A stretch of DNA of 64,000 nt from Gaeumannomyces sp. JS-464 (lineage: Eukaryota; Ascomycota; Sordariomycetes; Magnaporthales; Magnaporthaceae), in contig NGZR01000001.1 in the NCBI GenBank assembly GCA_002197995.1, positions 15,519,501 to 15,583,500 on the forward strand, in the 5' to 3' direction. Positions within the stretch are counted from its first letter, which is position 1. Each line of letters begins with the position of its first letter. The notes beneath the pieces were generated by a model that was not told where the DNA came from, did not search any database, and worked only from the letters and a program-made list of their open reading frames with translations. The translations under genes were made by a program, and so were the position numbers. Below are positions 33,771 to 44,532 of the stretch, piece after piece.

Positions 33771-36381
33771 TATGTCGGATTAAGAAAAAAAAGCAAAAAA
33801 AAAAAAAAAGCTGGGTATACGTGTGTTGTCGAAAGGGGCTCTGCTCTGCGGTGGTCGGTTGCACAGAACAAACCAAGAAGAAAAGGAAGGAGAAAAAAAG
33901 ATTGGGGTGTGTAGTCGTGGCTTTTTGTTGTGCTGCTGGTTGGTTTGGAGAGGCTTCGTTCGATTCGACGAGCTGGGAATTGGAGTCGGTCGGGGTCTTG
34001 GTCTTGGATGGCAGAAAAAAAAAATAGGGGCAAAATGGGGGCGGGCGGAGTTCCCTAATTATTGGGTTTAGGTTTGCCGTTTCCGGGCGCGTCTCCCCAA
34101 CGTCGGCCCGTCGATGTGTGTTACAGCGCGCTGCAGGCGGTGCCAGGGAAAATGCAGTGGAAGTTTCTACCCTGAAAGTCTGCCCAAAAAAAACCAGTCG
34201 AATCTCGAGGGAGGCGAGGAGGCAAAGAGGCAAAGAGACTGAGGACGGATTGGCACGGGGGTAGCGGGCTGGCTGGACGACGGATATATAAATTGCCGCT
34301 TGTCTAGGAAGACACCCTCGCGACAATGCCGACACCCTGTTGTGTACAGCCGCAATCAAAAGGGATGGAGATTGTAGATGGTGGGATAGAGGAGGCCCAA
34401 AACGAAACACGCGGCACACTCTTTGTTCACTCGCACAAGGCCCGAGGGATGGAGTGTCCAAGTGTTGGAGAGAAGAGGTCAAGTGTTGTATGCACGCACT
34501 CTACATGTTTTGCTTCACAAGCAGCACACAGTTCAGAGAAATACAGCACAGGAACATGACGGTGGCTTGCAAGTTGGAAATGGGGCGTGGTGTCAGCGGG
34601 GGGCAGTGGGCGTGTGGTGCCAGTTGGTCAGGGGGCTGCGACCACAGGGGTGTTGTGGGGTGGAAGGGGGTCATCCCGAGCTGGCCTGCAGACACTTGGC
34701 CTTGGGACAGCTGACAATGCCACGGCTGTTCATGTAGGAGAGGTCTCAACCTGTCCCGCCGTGGCCTGGTCAACCAGCACAACAGCATTTTTTGGGGACA
34801 AGAAAGCTTCGGCAAAAATTGCACCTGCACCATGGCACGAGCTTTTTACTAGAGAAAAACGCTTGCAACTGTTTGGCGTCGGCTGCCGGCTCCAGGTCAA
34901 CCAGCTAGCGCCGTCAGATAATGCAACGACTTGTCCTGAAGCAGAAATTTGTGGCTGGCAGCCCAGGAATGCTGGCAAGCCGCAGCAGGCTGCTGGATTG
35001 AGCATTGCGGAATCAACCCCCAGCATTGACGGCCATCCTGTGGGGTTGATTGGCCGCCGGGCCAGGGTGGGATTCCGAGCCCGTCATATCCACGAGTTTA
35101 TGCACTCCCCTCAATCGACTTGATGCTGGCCCAATGCAAAATCGGCCCCTGGGCGATCGCGCCGCCAGGCCCATAAGAATCCAATCTCGCGCCCGCCTGA
35201 GATTCACAAAGGCCGACGCCCAGCACGAAAATCCTCGGCCCAAAAAAAAAATATGAGGACCCTCAAATGGGAGGGACCCTAATGTCCAATGCTCCGTTCC
35301 CCTTTTATTTCCCCCTTTCCAGCGCCCCTCCACTCGAACGGGATGCCGTTATTGAAAGGTCGTGAGCGCATGACGGCTCCGCGCAGGCCTCACAGGGGGC
35401 CCCTCGTCATCAGGCAAGAGCCGACCTGCACGGGCGTCCCCCTCCCTCCCATTCGTGACCCGTTCGATCTCCCCAATCTTGATTTCCTGCCATTGAGCCT
35501 CTCCGGCCTGCGTGGCGTGCGACGTCAATCGGGAATGGGGGAGAGAGTCGAGGGTAGGTCGTATGCTCCTAATTAACCGGGCTGGCCCAGCCAACCTCTA
35601 AAAAAACCTACCCGGTCAACCACGGTCAAACCACCGGTAACGAGATGGAGATGCGACACCGCAATGTGCCTAGCGTTCGTTTTGGCATCCAGCCCCCCGG
35701 GAGACCGAACCTGGAGACATTGCGACGTCGCGCTTTGTCTGGATGGCGGAAAATTGAAATCATCAGCGCCCCCTCCGCCAGAATGACGGCACCGTCGCCC
35801 GGTCGCTTGGCGAGCCTCGCCCGCCCGGCCGACTTACACGCGCACATGCCCAATCTGAGACTGCCCGCCGAGTCATTGCGATCACCAAGCCTCGTCCCAA
35901 AAAGCCCGTCATTTCCAGCCCAGGGGTGGTCGCCGAGTATCCGAGGACAGCCACACTCTCACACCCTCCCCCAGGGGCCAGGGGCTGGGGGAATTGAAGG
36001 GTGCATTCACGCTGCGATCCATGGATGCTGTGCTTTGGGTCAGGCTGCTGTGGAGCATAATGTGCACGGCCTCCCGTCATTGCCTCCTGCATTGGATGCC
36101 GGCATTTCAACCCCAACGAACCGTCGCAGACAGACGGCCACTATATTCTCTGCTGATCTGTGTGGACCTGTCAAATATCTACGCCCATCATTCCAGATTC
36201 CAGGCCCTCGATATCCGTCCTCCAATGTCCGGAAATGACTGTGCGTCCAAAAGAGATAATAGTACACACACGACGCGCGCCGGCGATCACAGTACCACGA
36301 CAGAAATGTTACACTCTTCAATCTTGCACCGCGCGCACATCTCTCCAAACACATAAAGAAACGGGAAAGCAAACACGCCCA
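33771..36381. other. Intergenic, no gene recognised
   Basis: The upstream region of the coiled-coil gene has A-rich tracts (33782-33810) and a CT/GA-rich leader. From 34.3 to 36.3 kb I see only overlapping short frames on both strands. The longest, 35645-36238 plus, is Pro/Ser/Arg-rich and has no family signature. Confidence 0.5.
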
Positions 36382-37768
36382 TCAACCCAGCTGCAAGACG
36401 TCACCACGCTTGAGCGCGTCAATGGCCTCCTTGGACAGCGGGTCCTTGCCGTCAAACGCGGCCTCCTTGCGCTCCCGGGGCTTCCAGCTGGTAATGTCGA
36501 GCCAGTCGCCGCCGATAGCCGTTTTGGGCGTGCGCCCGTGCATGGAAGCCACGCCCCCTCGCTCCCGCTTGTAGTTGCGGAGCCGCACGTCGAGCCTCCA
36601 CGGGCTCTTCTTGGCGCCCGCCTTGGGCAGCGGCGGCAGCCCGTCCCCGTCGGGCGCCGGCTCGGCGCCGGCCAGCACGCCCGCGACGCCGCCGCCCTCG
36701 GGCATTTTGATCGAGTACTTGCGCGCGTAGGCCAGCGCGACCTGGTCGAAGACGGCCATGTCGGGGAGGTTCCCCGTGGCGAGGTCGTCGTTGCCCTCCT
36801 CGAGCACGTCGATGCCGCGCATGTCGGCGGCGAGCTTGACGAACATGGCGATGGTGACGCCGAGATCCCTGATCTCGGAGGTCGCCGACAGCTGCTTCTC
36901 GCGCTCGAGCGTGTAGAGCATGTCGAGGAACATGGCGCCGACGGTCATGATCAGCGCCCTCAGGCCGTCGCTGTCGTCGACCCTTTTGAGTTTGTTTTTC
37001 GGCCCTGTCAGCAACGCAAGTCGTGATGGCATGGGTCTGGCGAAAAGAAAAAAGAAAAAAAAAAAGGTCGCCGCTGCTGTTCGTTGCTCCGGGCAGTATC
37101 AAGACTTACATGCACATTGGCGAGTTGACGGCACTCTTAGCCAGCTTACCGATGCCCTCGCAGACGGCCCACTCTGCTCCCTCCAGTTCTTCGCCTTGCC
37201 GGCGTCCTCGTAGTCGAGCAGCGCGTTTTCGAACACCTGGACCCAACCGTAGCCTTCGTGGTCGTTGAACGTGTACATCTGGAAGTTGTCGGGGCAGCGG
37301 AGGTCCGCCTGGACCCAGTAGTTTTTAAACTTGAGCTGGCCTGCGAACATGATCACCCACGGGTGGTCTGGGTGTTGGGCGGCCGGCTTGAGGCAGATGC
37401 ACGTCTTGCCGCCGTCGCACTCATTGCCGTCACCGCCGCCTTCTTCTTCTTGTTCGTCTTCCTGTTCATCCTCATCCCCGTGGTCCCGTCCCTCGAGTTC
37501 GCAAACGGGGCGTGGCATATGCAAATGTACCCGTACGCCTTGGCTTTATCCTGCGTTTTAAACAGGTACTGCCCTCGAGGTTGGCGGAGCTCGAGTGCGG
37601 AGTGTAGCGGGTCTTGGCCGCCGCGGCAAGAACGGCGGCGCTGTCCTCGCCACCCGATGCGTCGGATCCAGAATCGTCCGCGGGCTGCGCCTGGCCCCCA
37701 TCGGACTTGCGCGACTTCTTCCCCCGCGCGCTCGACGCTTGCGTCGGGGCGGAGCGTTTCGGTGGCAT
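36382..37768 (-). CDS. Conserved fungal protein of unknown function (frame breaks)
   Basis: Start 37768 (MPPKRSAPTQASSARGKK), stop 36382. The N-terminus is basic and Ser-rich. A Cys-containing segment follows (YGYICICHA, CELEGRDHGDEDEQED, CICLKPAAQHPDHPW), then FNDHEGYGWVQVFENALLDY. The C-terminal part is helical (LGVTIAMFVKLAADMRGIDV, MAVFDQVALAYARKYSIK, GGDWLDITSWKPRERK) and ends KEAIDALKRGDVLQLG. This architecture recurs in Sordariomycete proteins of unknown role, often as multicopy families. One intron spans about 37090-36990. Frame breaks occur at 37572-37574, 37507-37510 and near 37180, each at a short G/C run. Reading through them restores a continuous family-like sequence, so I consider the gene real. 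Confidence 0.65.
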
Positions 37769-38222
37769 GATGAAGTGAATTGTAGGTGGGGATGCGTGGT
37801 TATAAACGGGCCCTTCGTCAACCGGACACGGCAGCGATGCTTCGTCTTCTGGACAACACTGGGCTTTTTAAGTTGCGGACAGAAAGTAAAAAGGTTGCGT
37901 CACAAGCCTTTCTCTTGATGTTTCGGCAGGGTTCCTTCAGCTTCGGTCGATCACGCGTCACGGGAGCGCACATCGTATGGCTGTGTGATGTCATCAGTTA
38001 CAACCCCTGGCGAGGTCTGTGCATTAACCTTTTCGTTCCCCGAGAACGGTGCGCCTTTTTCTGTCTGTCACTGTGCAGTGTGTCCAATGGCCAGGTGGTC
38101 GAGAGTCGCGCCAAACCCGCCCGTCAAAAAGATCGCCAGGGGCCATGTGCCATGCCGACTGCGACGGTGCCAGTCTCTATCACACGCCGCCGAGCCAAAC
38201 CCCACCCCCGTTTCCTGGACGC
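37769..38222. other. Intergenic, no gene recognised
   Basis: This is the divergent upstream space between the unknown-function gene (minus) and the broken Zn2Cys6 regulator (plus). No motif stands out. Confidence 0.5.
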
Positions 38223-38600
38223 ATGGCAACGGTAATGGCGGCGCTGGCGCCGGCCGACGGTGCAAAGCCAGGTCCGGCGCCTACGTCCTCGCCACCTACT
38301 TGGCCTGCTAGAAAGCGCAAGTCAAAGATACCTAGCCAAGGTCGAGCCGCTCCTGCTAGCAAATCCGGCGGTCCCGTGCTTTCTGCCACGGCTCCTCTAC
38401 TTTCCTCTGCAACATAGTGCGACGGCTCGCGCCCAGTATGTGCGGGTTGCCCGTCTCATCCACCGAATGCGTCTACACAACCTCGACCGCCTCCGAGACC
38501 GGGACCCAGGCCATCGAACGCAAGTTCGACGAGACGCGGGACCGCCAGTCGCAGTATGAGGAGCTCATCGAGCACGGCATCTTGGTAGCAAGCCCATGCG
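38223..38600 (+). pseudogene. Zn2Cys6 transcription factor fragment
   Basis: From an ATG at 38223 (MATVMAALAPADGAK), and reading across frame changes, the pieces of a Zn2Cys6 DNA-binding domain appear in order. They are ATYLAC at about 38300, RKRKSK at 38312-38329, CDGSRPVCAGC at 38418-38450 after an intron, and STECVYTTSTASETGTQA with the linker RKFDETRDRQSQYEELIE to about 38570. The rest of the regulator is absent. The expected intron donor after RKRKSK reads AT instead of GT. With two or three frame changes and a truncated body, it is likely a real pseudogene, unlike its neighbours. Confidence 0.55.
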
Positions 38601-39574
38601 CTTCCAGAATCCCGCTAGGCACTGGATCTTAGAAGAGCTACCACGCCGCTTCTTGGCCGAAGATTCGAACGTGATTCTGACATGCACAAGCTCGCTGAGC
38701 TCGTAGGAGCCGCGGCTTGCGGTCCAGCAGTCCCAAGCCCGCTGGCCGGTGCGGTTTGTGGACCCAAAGGGGACCCGGTCAAGGTGCGACTGTTCAACAT
38801 GCTTAGAAACGACCAAGCAATAAAGACGCATCCGAGCCACGGCAGTAGCAGAGGGACAGTGCTTGAGGCTTCGGCGGGGGTGAGGCGGTAAATTGTGTGG
38901 AATTGCTAGGGTTGTTGTCGCTATTTGATCTTTGTATCTCGGGTTGACGGACTGTCCAGCCGATGGCGAAGAAAGAGCCATATATTATTGCAAGTGCTTG
39001 AAGTCGTCTCAAAATGTACGTTTCTACCTGACCCCAATGCGGGTTGTTTTTGTTCTTTTGGTCTCCTCTGAGAGGTTATAGTTGTCCTGCTTCCCTTTTC
39101 ACCCCATTGTCTGCCTAGAGACATTGATTTGATTCGTGTTTGCATATACCCGGGCATTATTTTGTGTAAGATGCCTACGCACCTATTTACTGGCCGTACG
39201 CAGTGCCACGCCACCTTCTCTGCCAGCAAGGGTTGTTCAACCGGTGAGGATAGATGCCTCCACGCCCTAATTATTGGGCCTATCAACGATGGCTCAAGAA
39301 GGTGTCAGGGAACGAGTGCAATCGAGGCTCGGCGCTTATGCATGGGAGCTCAGACACAACAACAGCTCGGTTGACCTGAAAACTAGGCCGAGGGACTGGG
39401 TCACACAACAGCTGCAGCCTGCCCGCAGCAAACCAGCCACACGTCAGCCACACATTAGAGAAGACGCCCAAACCCGCTCCTCTTTTTCTCGTTGGAACCC
39501 ACACTGCATAGGATTCCCGCTCTTCATCTCGATCAACTACCTCACTCCCAAACTCGCGATAAGAAAACTTCGCC
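38601..39574. other. Intergenic, no gene recognised
   Basis: A short coding-like frame on the plus strand near 38600-38710 (PARHWILEELPRRFLAE) may be another relic of the truncated regulator or of an unrelated gene. The remainder is unremarkable. Confidence 0.4.
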
Positions 39575-39792
39575 ATGGCCGACTGCTTGAACGCCGCCGC
39601 TACCTGGATCAAGGCCAATCCCAAGACCACCATTGCCGCCGGCAGCGGCCTGGCCGTGGCCGCCGCGCCCGTTCTCGTTGTCGCGCCCGTTGTCGCGCCG
39701 TCCTCGGCGCGTTTGCTCGGCAGCGGCGGAATCGTCGCAGGTGAGTGCAGCCCCGAATGCGCCATCCACAATGCCCCCCCCCCCACCCCACC

Positions 39793-39858
<66 letters not shown>

Positions 39859-40147
39859 CAGGCTTCGCGATGGCATTTTTCTATCTTTTTGAGGGAATCC
39901 CGCACGTCTAACCCAAATCCATGGCTTTGCCCCAACGCCACTGGTACTCAACATAGGCTCCGTTGCTGCAGGCGCCCAAGCTGCCGCCGGAAACGTCGTT
40001 GCCGGGAGCTTGTTCGCCACCCTCACGAGCGCGGGCATGGGCGGATACGGAGCCGCTGCCATCAGCGGGGTCGTCCAAGCCGCGGGAGGAGCAACGGCTG
40101 CCGGTGCGGCTATCAAGAAGGCAGGAGAGTGGTTTATCAAGAAGTGA
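39575..40147 (+). CDS. IFI6/IFI27-like small hydrophobic protein
   Basis: Two exons (39575-39740, 39957-40147) encode 118 residues. After a short N-terminus (MADCLNAAATWIKANPK) nearly the whole protein is Ala/Gly/Val-rich and membrane-like. The second exon (GSVAAGAQAAAGNVVAGSLF, then TLTSAGMGGYGAAAISG) matches the IFI6/IFI27 (ISG12) family repeat, which in fungi occurs as lineage-specific small membrane proteins, possibly mitochondrial. The C-terminus ends GEWFIKK. The 216-bp intron contains a run of 64 C, which is unusual. The fungal role is unknown. Confidence 0.7.
39794..39857. repeat. C64 homopolymer in the intron of the IFI6/27-like gene
   Basis: This is an uninterrupted run of 64 C on the sense strand, preceded by interrupted C-rich sequence from 39774. 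It creates spurious poly-Pro and poly-Gly frames. Confidence 0.95.
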
Positions 40148-40310
40148 GATGGGGCATGACCATTTGATACTTCTTGCGCGCGGCGCATCCGGAAGAGACT
40201 CGAGTTCTGTGGGAGGGGATAAGAGTTGATTTTTTTTCCCAATGGGAGTCCCGGAGATATGAAGATCTGAGAAGCGCATGGAGGCTGGAGTGAGGCAAGG
40301 CTACAGGGGA

Positions 40311-40668
40311 AGTGTAAGTTCTACGGAAATTCGCCGCCGAATTTGGCTGGCGCTCGTCGCCGATTCGGGCGGCATTTTAGCGTTAATGCCAAAACAAGCT
40401 CCGCTAGGGTTAATACGCCTCCAAGCCGTGCCCGGAAGCCGTGTTATGCCTAAATTCCAACATATGTGGTTTGTGACGTAACTAAAAACAAAATATTTAC
40501 CTGTATTAGTTTGGGCTGTAGCTGTACCGTAATTTATAAAGGTATCGCCTTTGGTTAATAATGGGCCTAAGTGCGTAGGTATAAACATAGGTTTGGTGAT
40601 TGCATGGAAACTTTCTTACAAATTAAGCAGAGGTACAGTTCTCGTGGGACCCTCCTCTATCAGCCCTA
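40311..40668 (+). repeat. Dispersed repeat, copy 2 (probable non-autonomous element or fragment)
   Basis: The stretch starts with AGTGTAAGTTCTACGGAAAT and matches the inverted copy at 19480-19547 over 68 bp and, more weakly, further inward. It is AT-richer than its surroundings. No second terminal copy was found before the acyltransferase stop at 40669, so the right border is uncertain. It forms the left boundary of the polyketide cluster. Confidence 0.55.
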
Positions 40669-42170
40669 TCAGATGTCAATGCCTAAGCCTTGCAGCAGCT
40701 CCCACCTGGTCCGCAGCAGCAGCTCATCGACACGATCAGCCGCGTAGAAGGCTTCGTTGTAGCACACGCTCAAGACCAGGCGGCCCTTCCAGGTCCACGA
40801 GTACATCTGGATGTCGGCCGTCTGCATCGTGACGGTGATCCAGAAGTCGTCGCCCAGCTCCCAGTCTCCGTAGCGCGCCGACAGGAAGCGGCCCACGACC
40901 CCCACGCTGACCACGGACGGCGTGCTGCTAGGCGGGACGCCGCCGCCGCTCTCGAGTATCTGTCGTGACGCTGCCATGTACGGGCCGAGGTAGCCGAGGT
41001 CCTGGTTGGCGAAGGCGAACGGCGCCAGGTACTGCTCGTGCAGCGACCGGCTGAGCCGCTCGAAGCTCCCGCCGTCGCCCTCCAGGTCCGCCACCAGCGG
41101 CAGCGCCGTCTGCAGGCTCGCCAGCGAGTGCTGCTGCGCATCAAAGTCGGGCTGGCGGAACCACCGTCGCAGGTCGACCGTGGTGAACTGCACAAACGTC
41201 GAGCCCTGCTCGCCCGTCGACGACTGCATGTGCTTTTTTGACGGCGAAGCAGCGCCCGTGTCAGCACCCTGCTGATATTGTTTTCCGCACAAGGCCCCGG
41301 CGGGAAAAGTAGCACAGGGCAAAAAAGCAAGACAGGGCGGTTACAGACCTGGGTGGCCTTGGCGAGAGCGGCGTGCCCGGCGGCCGTGACCGATACCCCC
41401 TTCCTCTTGCAGGCTTGGATCACGGCCTGTGTCGTCTCCTCGCCAAGGGCCAGCTCGCGGTGGGCTGGCGTTGCCGGGGTGCGTCCGAAATCCACGTCCG
41501 GGAGCCGGATGGGCTTCTCCTGGCCCAGTATGCGCTGGAAGATCGACTCGGCATCCCGTATGTTCTTGGCCGACGGAACGGCCGCGAGGTCGAGCCAGTC
41601 GTCGTAGGGCCTGCTCAAGTTTGGAGCTGCTGCCGCCCGCCGCGTCGTCGCCGGGCCGCCGTTCTTTTGCTGCTCCCCGGACGATAGTGCCGAGAACAGG
41701 CAGTGGTACAGGTGCAGCACACCGCGGCCGTCGAGGAGGACGTGGGGTGCCTGGATCAGCAGCTGGTTCCTGTCGCGCAGGAAGTGCAACGTGATGTGGA
41801 ACTGGCTCCTGAACCCGGCAAACAGCTCGTCCGCGGTCACGCCCTCGTGGACCCGGAACGACCGCTGGGCCCATTCTTGGACCGCCTCGGAGCCGTCATC
41901 TGTCCGCACCACAATCTCTCGCGACGTGGGTCCGGCGACAGCTGCAAGGCTGGGAAGTCGCTCTCGGGTCTGCTTCCATGCCCTGATGAGAGAATTCTCC
42001 GTATTGACGTCGGCGTCTGTGCCGCGGTACCTCAGGGACACGGCACATCCGATCATCCAGTGCACCGGCTGTCCTTCGGGCGAGGCCAGCGAGAGGTAGA
42101 ACGACTCCATCGAGCCTAGAGCACGTCTCCAGGCACCATCCCGTTCCGTCCAGGGGTGCGCTGCCGCCAT
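40669..42170 (-). CDS. Tri3-like CoA-dependent acyltransferase
   Basis: Two exons (42170-41349, 41268-40669) give an intact 473-residue protein. It has the catalytic HxxxDG motif of the condensation/BAHD-like acyltransferase fold (PHVLLDGRG, about residue 143) and ends near a typical MYSWTWKGRLVLSVCYNE block, as in trichothecene 15-O-acetyltransferase (Tri3) relatives. Such enzymes acylate a hydroxyl of a finished scaffold from acyl-CoA. It is the leftmost member of the cluster, on the same strand as the enoyl reductase 470 bp away. Late esterification of the polyketide is therefore its likely role. The donor acyl group cannot be told from sequence. Confidence 0.78.
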
Positions 42171-42639
42171 GGCCGGTTCAGTTGATGCTCTGTCGAGCAG
42201 GGTGCAAGACGCTGTGCGCCGAATGCGAAAGGTGTCTAGTGGTGGCGCGGGGGCTGCGTGCAGACAAACTCAGATATATCTGCCACGGCCCATTTGAGGT
42301 TCCGAAGCAGGGAAAAAGGCAGTTCGTGGCCACAACCGACATATGGTCCAACTCCCAACCTCTATCTGGTGGTGGGCAGCTGATCAGCTCCGCCGCTGCG
42401 ACCCAACATGGAGGCTCGGCAGTCACTGCATAATGCAGTCTTAGGGGGCGTTGGTGTCCATTCTGGAGTTTCCACACCTCGGCCACTAAAATGCCGATGG
42501 ATGCTGCATAAGCCTCCGAACACGCATGATTCGCATGATCAACCCCGTGCTTGGAAGTCAGCATCGGCACGAGCAATTATTTCCTAGTCTATCTAGCCTA
42601 CCTGCAAGGTACCTACCCAGGTAGGTCTGTAGTCTCCAT

Positions 42640-43879
42640 TCAGGCTCGGCGCAGGCGGCACACGAGCTTTTGGCCGCGAACGCGGTTCGTCTTGAGCATG
42701 TTCAGACCATCAATGATGCCCTCCCAACCGCCCGGGATCTCCCGCACAGGATGGCACGCAAGCCGGCCCTCGTCCACCAGCGCCTGCACCTCTCGGCGCC
42801 ATTTGGCGCCCAGTTCGAGCATTTCGGGGTCCGCGTCGCGGTGGTAGGGCTCCTCGAGCTGCACTTCGCGGCCCATGACGACATATGTCATGGGCATGTC
42901 GACCTTGACCGCCTTCCGCGTCCGCCACTCGCGAGGCGCGTGCTCGAGCCCCGCGTACCGCGCCCCGGCCCGCCCCAGCGCGGAAAAACAGCACTGTACC
43001 GACTCCGGGCTGACTATGCAGTCGAGGGCCGCGCGCAGCTGGCGGCCCCCGAGCTCGCCGCGGATCAGCTCGGCGCACTTTGGGGACGAGTACGGGACGG
43101 TGGCTGCCGCGCCGTACTTCCTGACCAGCGCGGCCGACGAAGGCGAGCACGTGGCTATAGGGTCATAGCCGGAGCTGTGGCGGCGTGCGGCAGGCGAGTG
43201 CGAAAGCGAGTGACTTGTTAGCTTGAGTTTTTAAAAAAGCGGCTGGGGACGGGGGGCACGCGCAAGTGCCAGGCGTTGAGACACTAACATCGATAATAAC
43301 TGGCAAGCCATGGTCCCCGTCGCCGTAGCACCACCATACACTAGCACCGGCCGCCTGCTGCCGTCGGGGACGCGGGCTCCGGGTTCGACGGCGTCCCCTT
43401 GAGACGGAGCGAGTGCTCCATGGCCAGGGCCACGGTCGCCCAGCCGACCCCGCCGAGCGCGGCGGCCTCGAGGTCGCCGCTCCACGAAGCCGGCACGCGC
43501 ACCAGCAGCCGCGCGTCCTGGACCGTGTACTCGGCGAAGGCGCCCACGCCGGGGGCGCCCGGGTTCGAGCCGTGGATGGGCCCGCACACGCGCGTGCCGG
43601 GCCCCGGAAGGCTCCGCTGCTGTCGTCGTCGCCAGCCGCCACCACGGCCGAACCGGCGGCGACCACGGTGCCGGTGAAGTCACAGCCCATGACGGCACCG
43701 GGCACTGGGTGATAGGTTGGCATCTTGTGGTCCGTTGGGTTGAGCGCGACGGCCGAGACGCGCACCAACACATCGTAGGGGCCCCTGAGCTCCGGGAGGG
43801 GCTGCGTGCTTGTCACGACCGGTGGCCCTTGGCCGGTCAGCGGCTGGACCAGACAGGTCATAGTCCGGGGCGGCGACAT
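42640..43879 (-). CDS. Trans-acting enoyl reductase, LovC-like (frame breaks)
   Basis: Zinc-independent MDR-family oxidoreductase of the LovC type, which reduces enoyl intermediates for a PKS in trans. The start at 43879 gives MSPPRTMTCLVQPLTG. Typical blocks are ALNPTDHKMPTYHPVPGAVM, GCDFTGTVV, GAFAEYTV, the nucleotide-binding VLVYGGATATGTMA, ALVRKYGAAATVPYSSP and a C-terminal GGWEGIIDGLNMLKTNRV. The last is a LovC-family hallmark, in which a substrate loop near the end precedes Val-Arg-Gly-Gln-Lys-Leu-Val. One intron separates CQLLS from GYDPIAT. Frame breaks at 43599-43601 and about 43347-43354 each look like one missing base. Presence of this gene predicts that the cluster PKS relies on an external ER. 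Confidence 0.82.
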
Positions 43880-44532
43880 CTTGATTGTTTTGCGGGAGAT
43901 GCCGGTTGCTTGTGGCCCTGGCTGTGGTTGCGGTGGTTGTGGCCCGTCGCCCTGGCGTGGACCCATGGAGAGGATTTGCGTTCGTTTCATTGAAGTGTTG
44001 AGACACGCGGTGGTGGAAGGCCACACGCTTGAATTTGCACTCGGTTTGGGTCTTTCACGAGCGCTCCTTGATTGTCAGCAGCAGAAGAGTCGCCGCGTAG
44101 GAGGATCTGCATGCTGGTTGTTGCATGGGAACACCAAGTTGGGATGCACCAATATTATGTGCCCGATCCAGACGGGGGTTTTGCAGCCGCAGCAGCGCAT
44201 ATGGCTCCGAATAATCCTCCGACTCGGATTGGGGGCCGGGGAAACATCGCCCTAGGCACCCCTTCGGGAAGCCAGTGGCCCCTCGCCCATGTCTCCTCAG
44301 CAGTAGCCGTCAATTCTCTTTTAGGCAGCCCCGGCGACTGCTGTGGGTGGTGGCCAGCGGACTTGATCCGCTCTTTCCGGCGCTCCCTCTTGGCCTCCCC
44401 GACGTCAAGACCAGCTTCGGCGCCAGTACTGGGCAGCTCTGCTGGACTCTACTGGATAGGTAGATACACACACAGCACAGGGTTTCTCCGCATCACGGTA
44501 ACCGCACAGTATCAGCAGTGGCTTTCACTACT
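43880..44532. promoter_or_regulatory. Divergent region between the enoyl reductase and P450 genes
   Basis: About 650 bp between two start codons on opposite strands, therefore a shared promoter region. No TCG-N5-CGA site was found in it. Confidence 0.5.

Noticed and set aside
35645..36238. 197-residue open frame on the plus strand
   Set aside because: Low-complexity Pro/Ser/Arg content, no domain, no upstream or splice support.
38328..38417. AT-AC (U12-type) intron in the Zn2Cys6 fragment
   Set aside because: The 3' end is AG and no U12 branch motif is visible. A mutated GT donor in a pseudogene is simpler.
39609..40167. Poly-Pro and poly-Gly open frames around the C64 run
   Set aside because: They exist only because of the homopolymer. 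The real IFI6/27-like gene splices this segment out.
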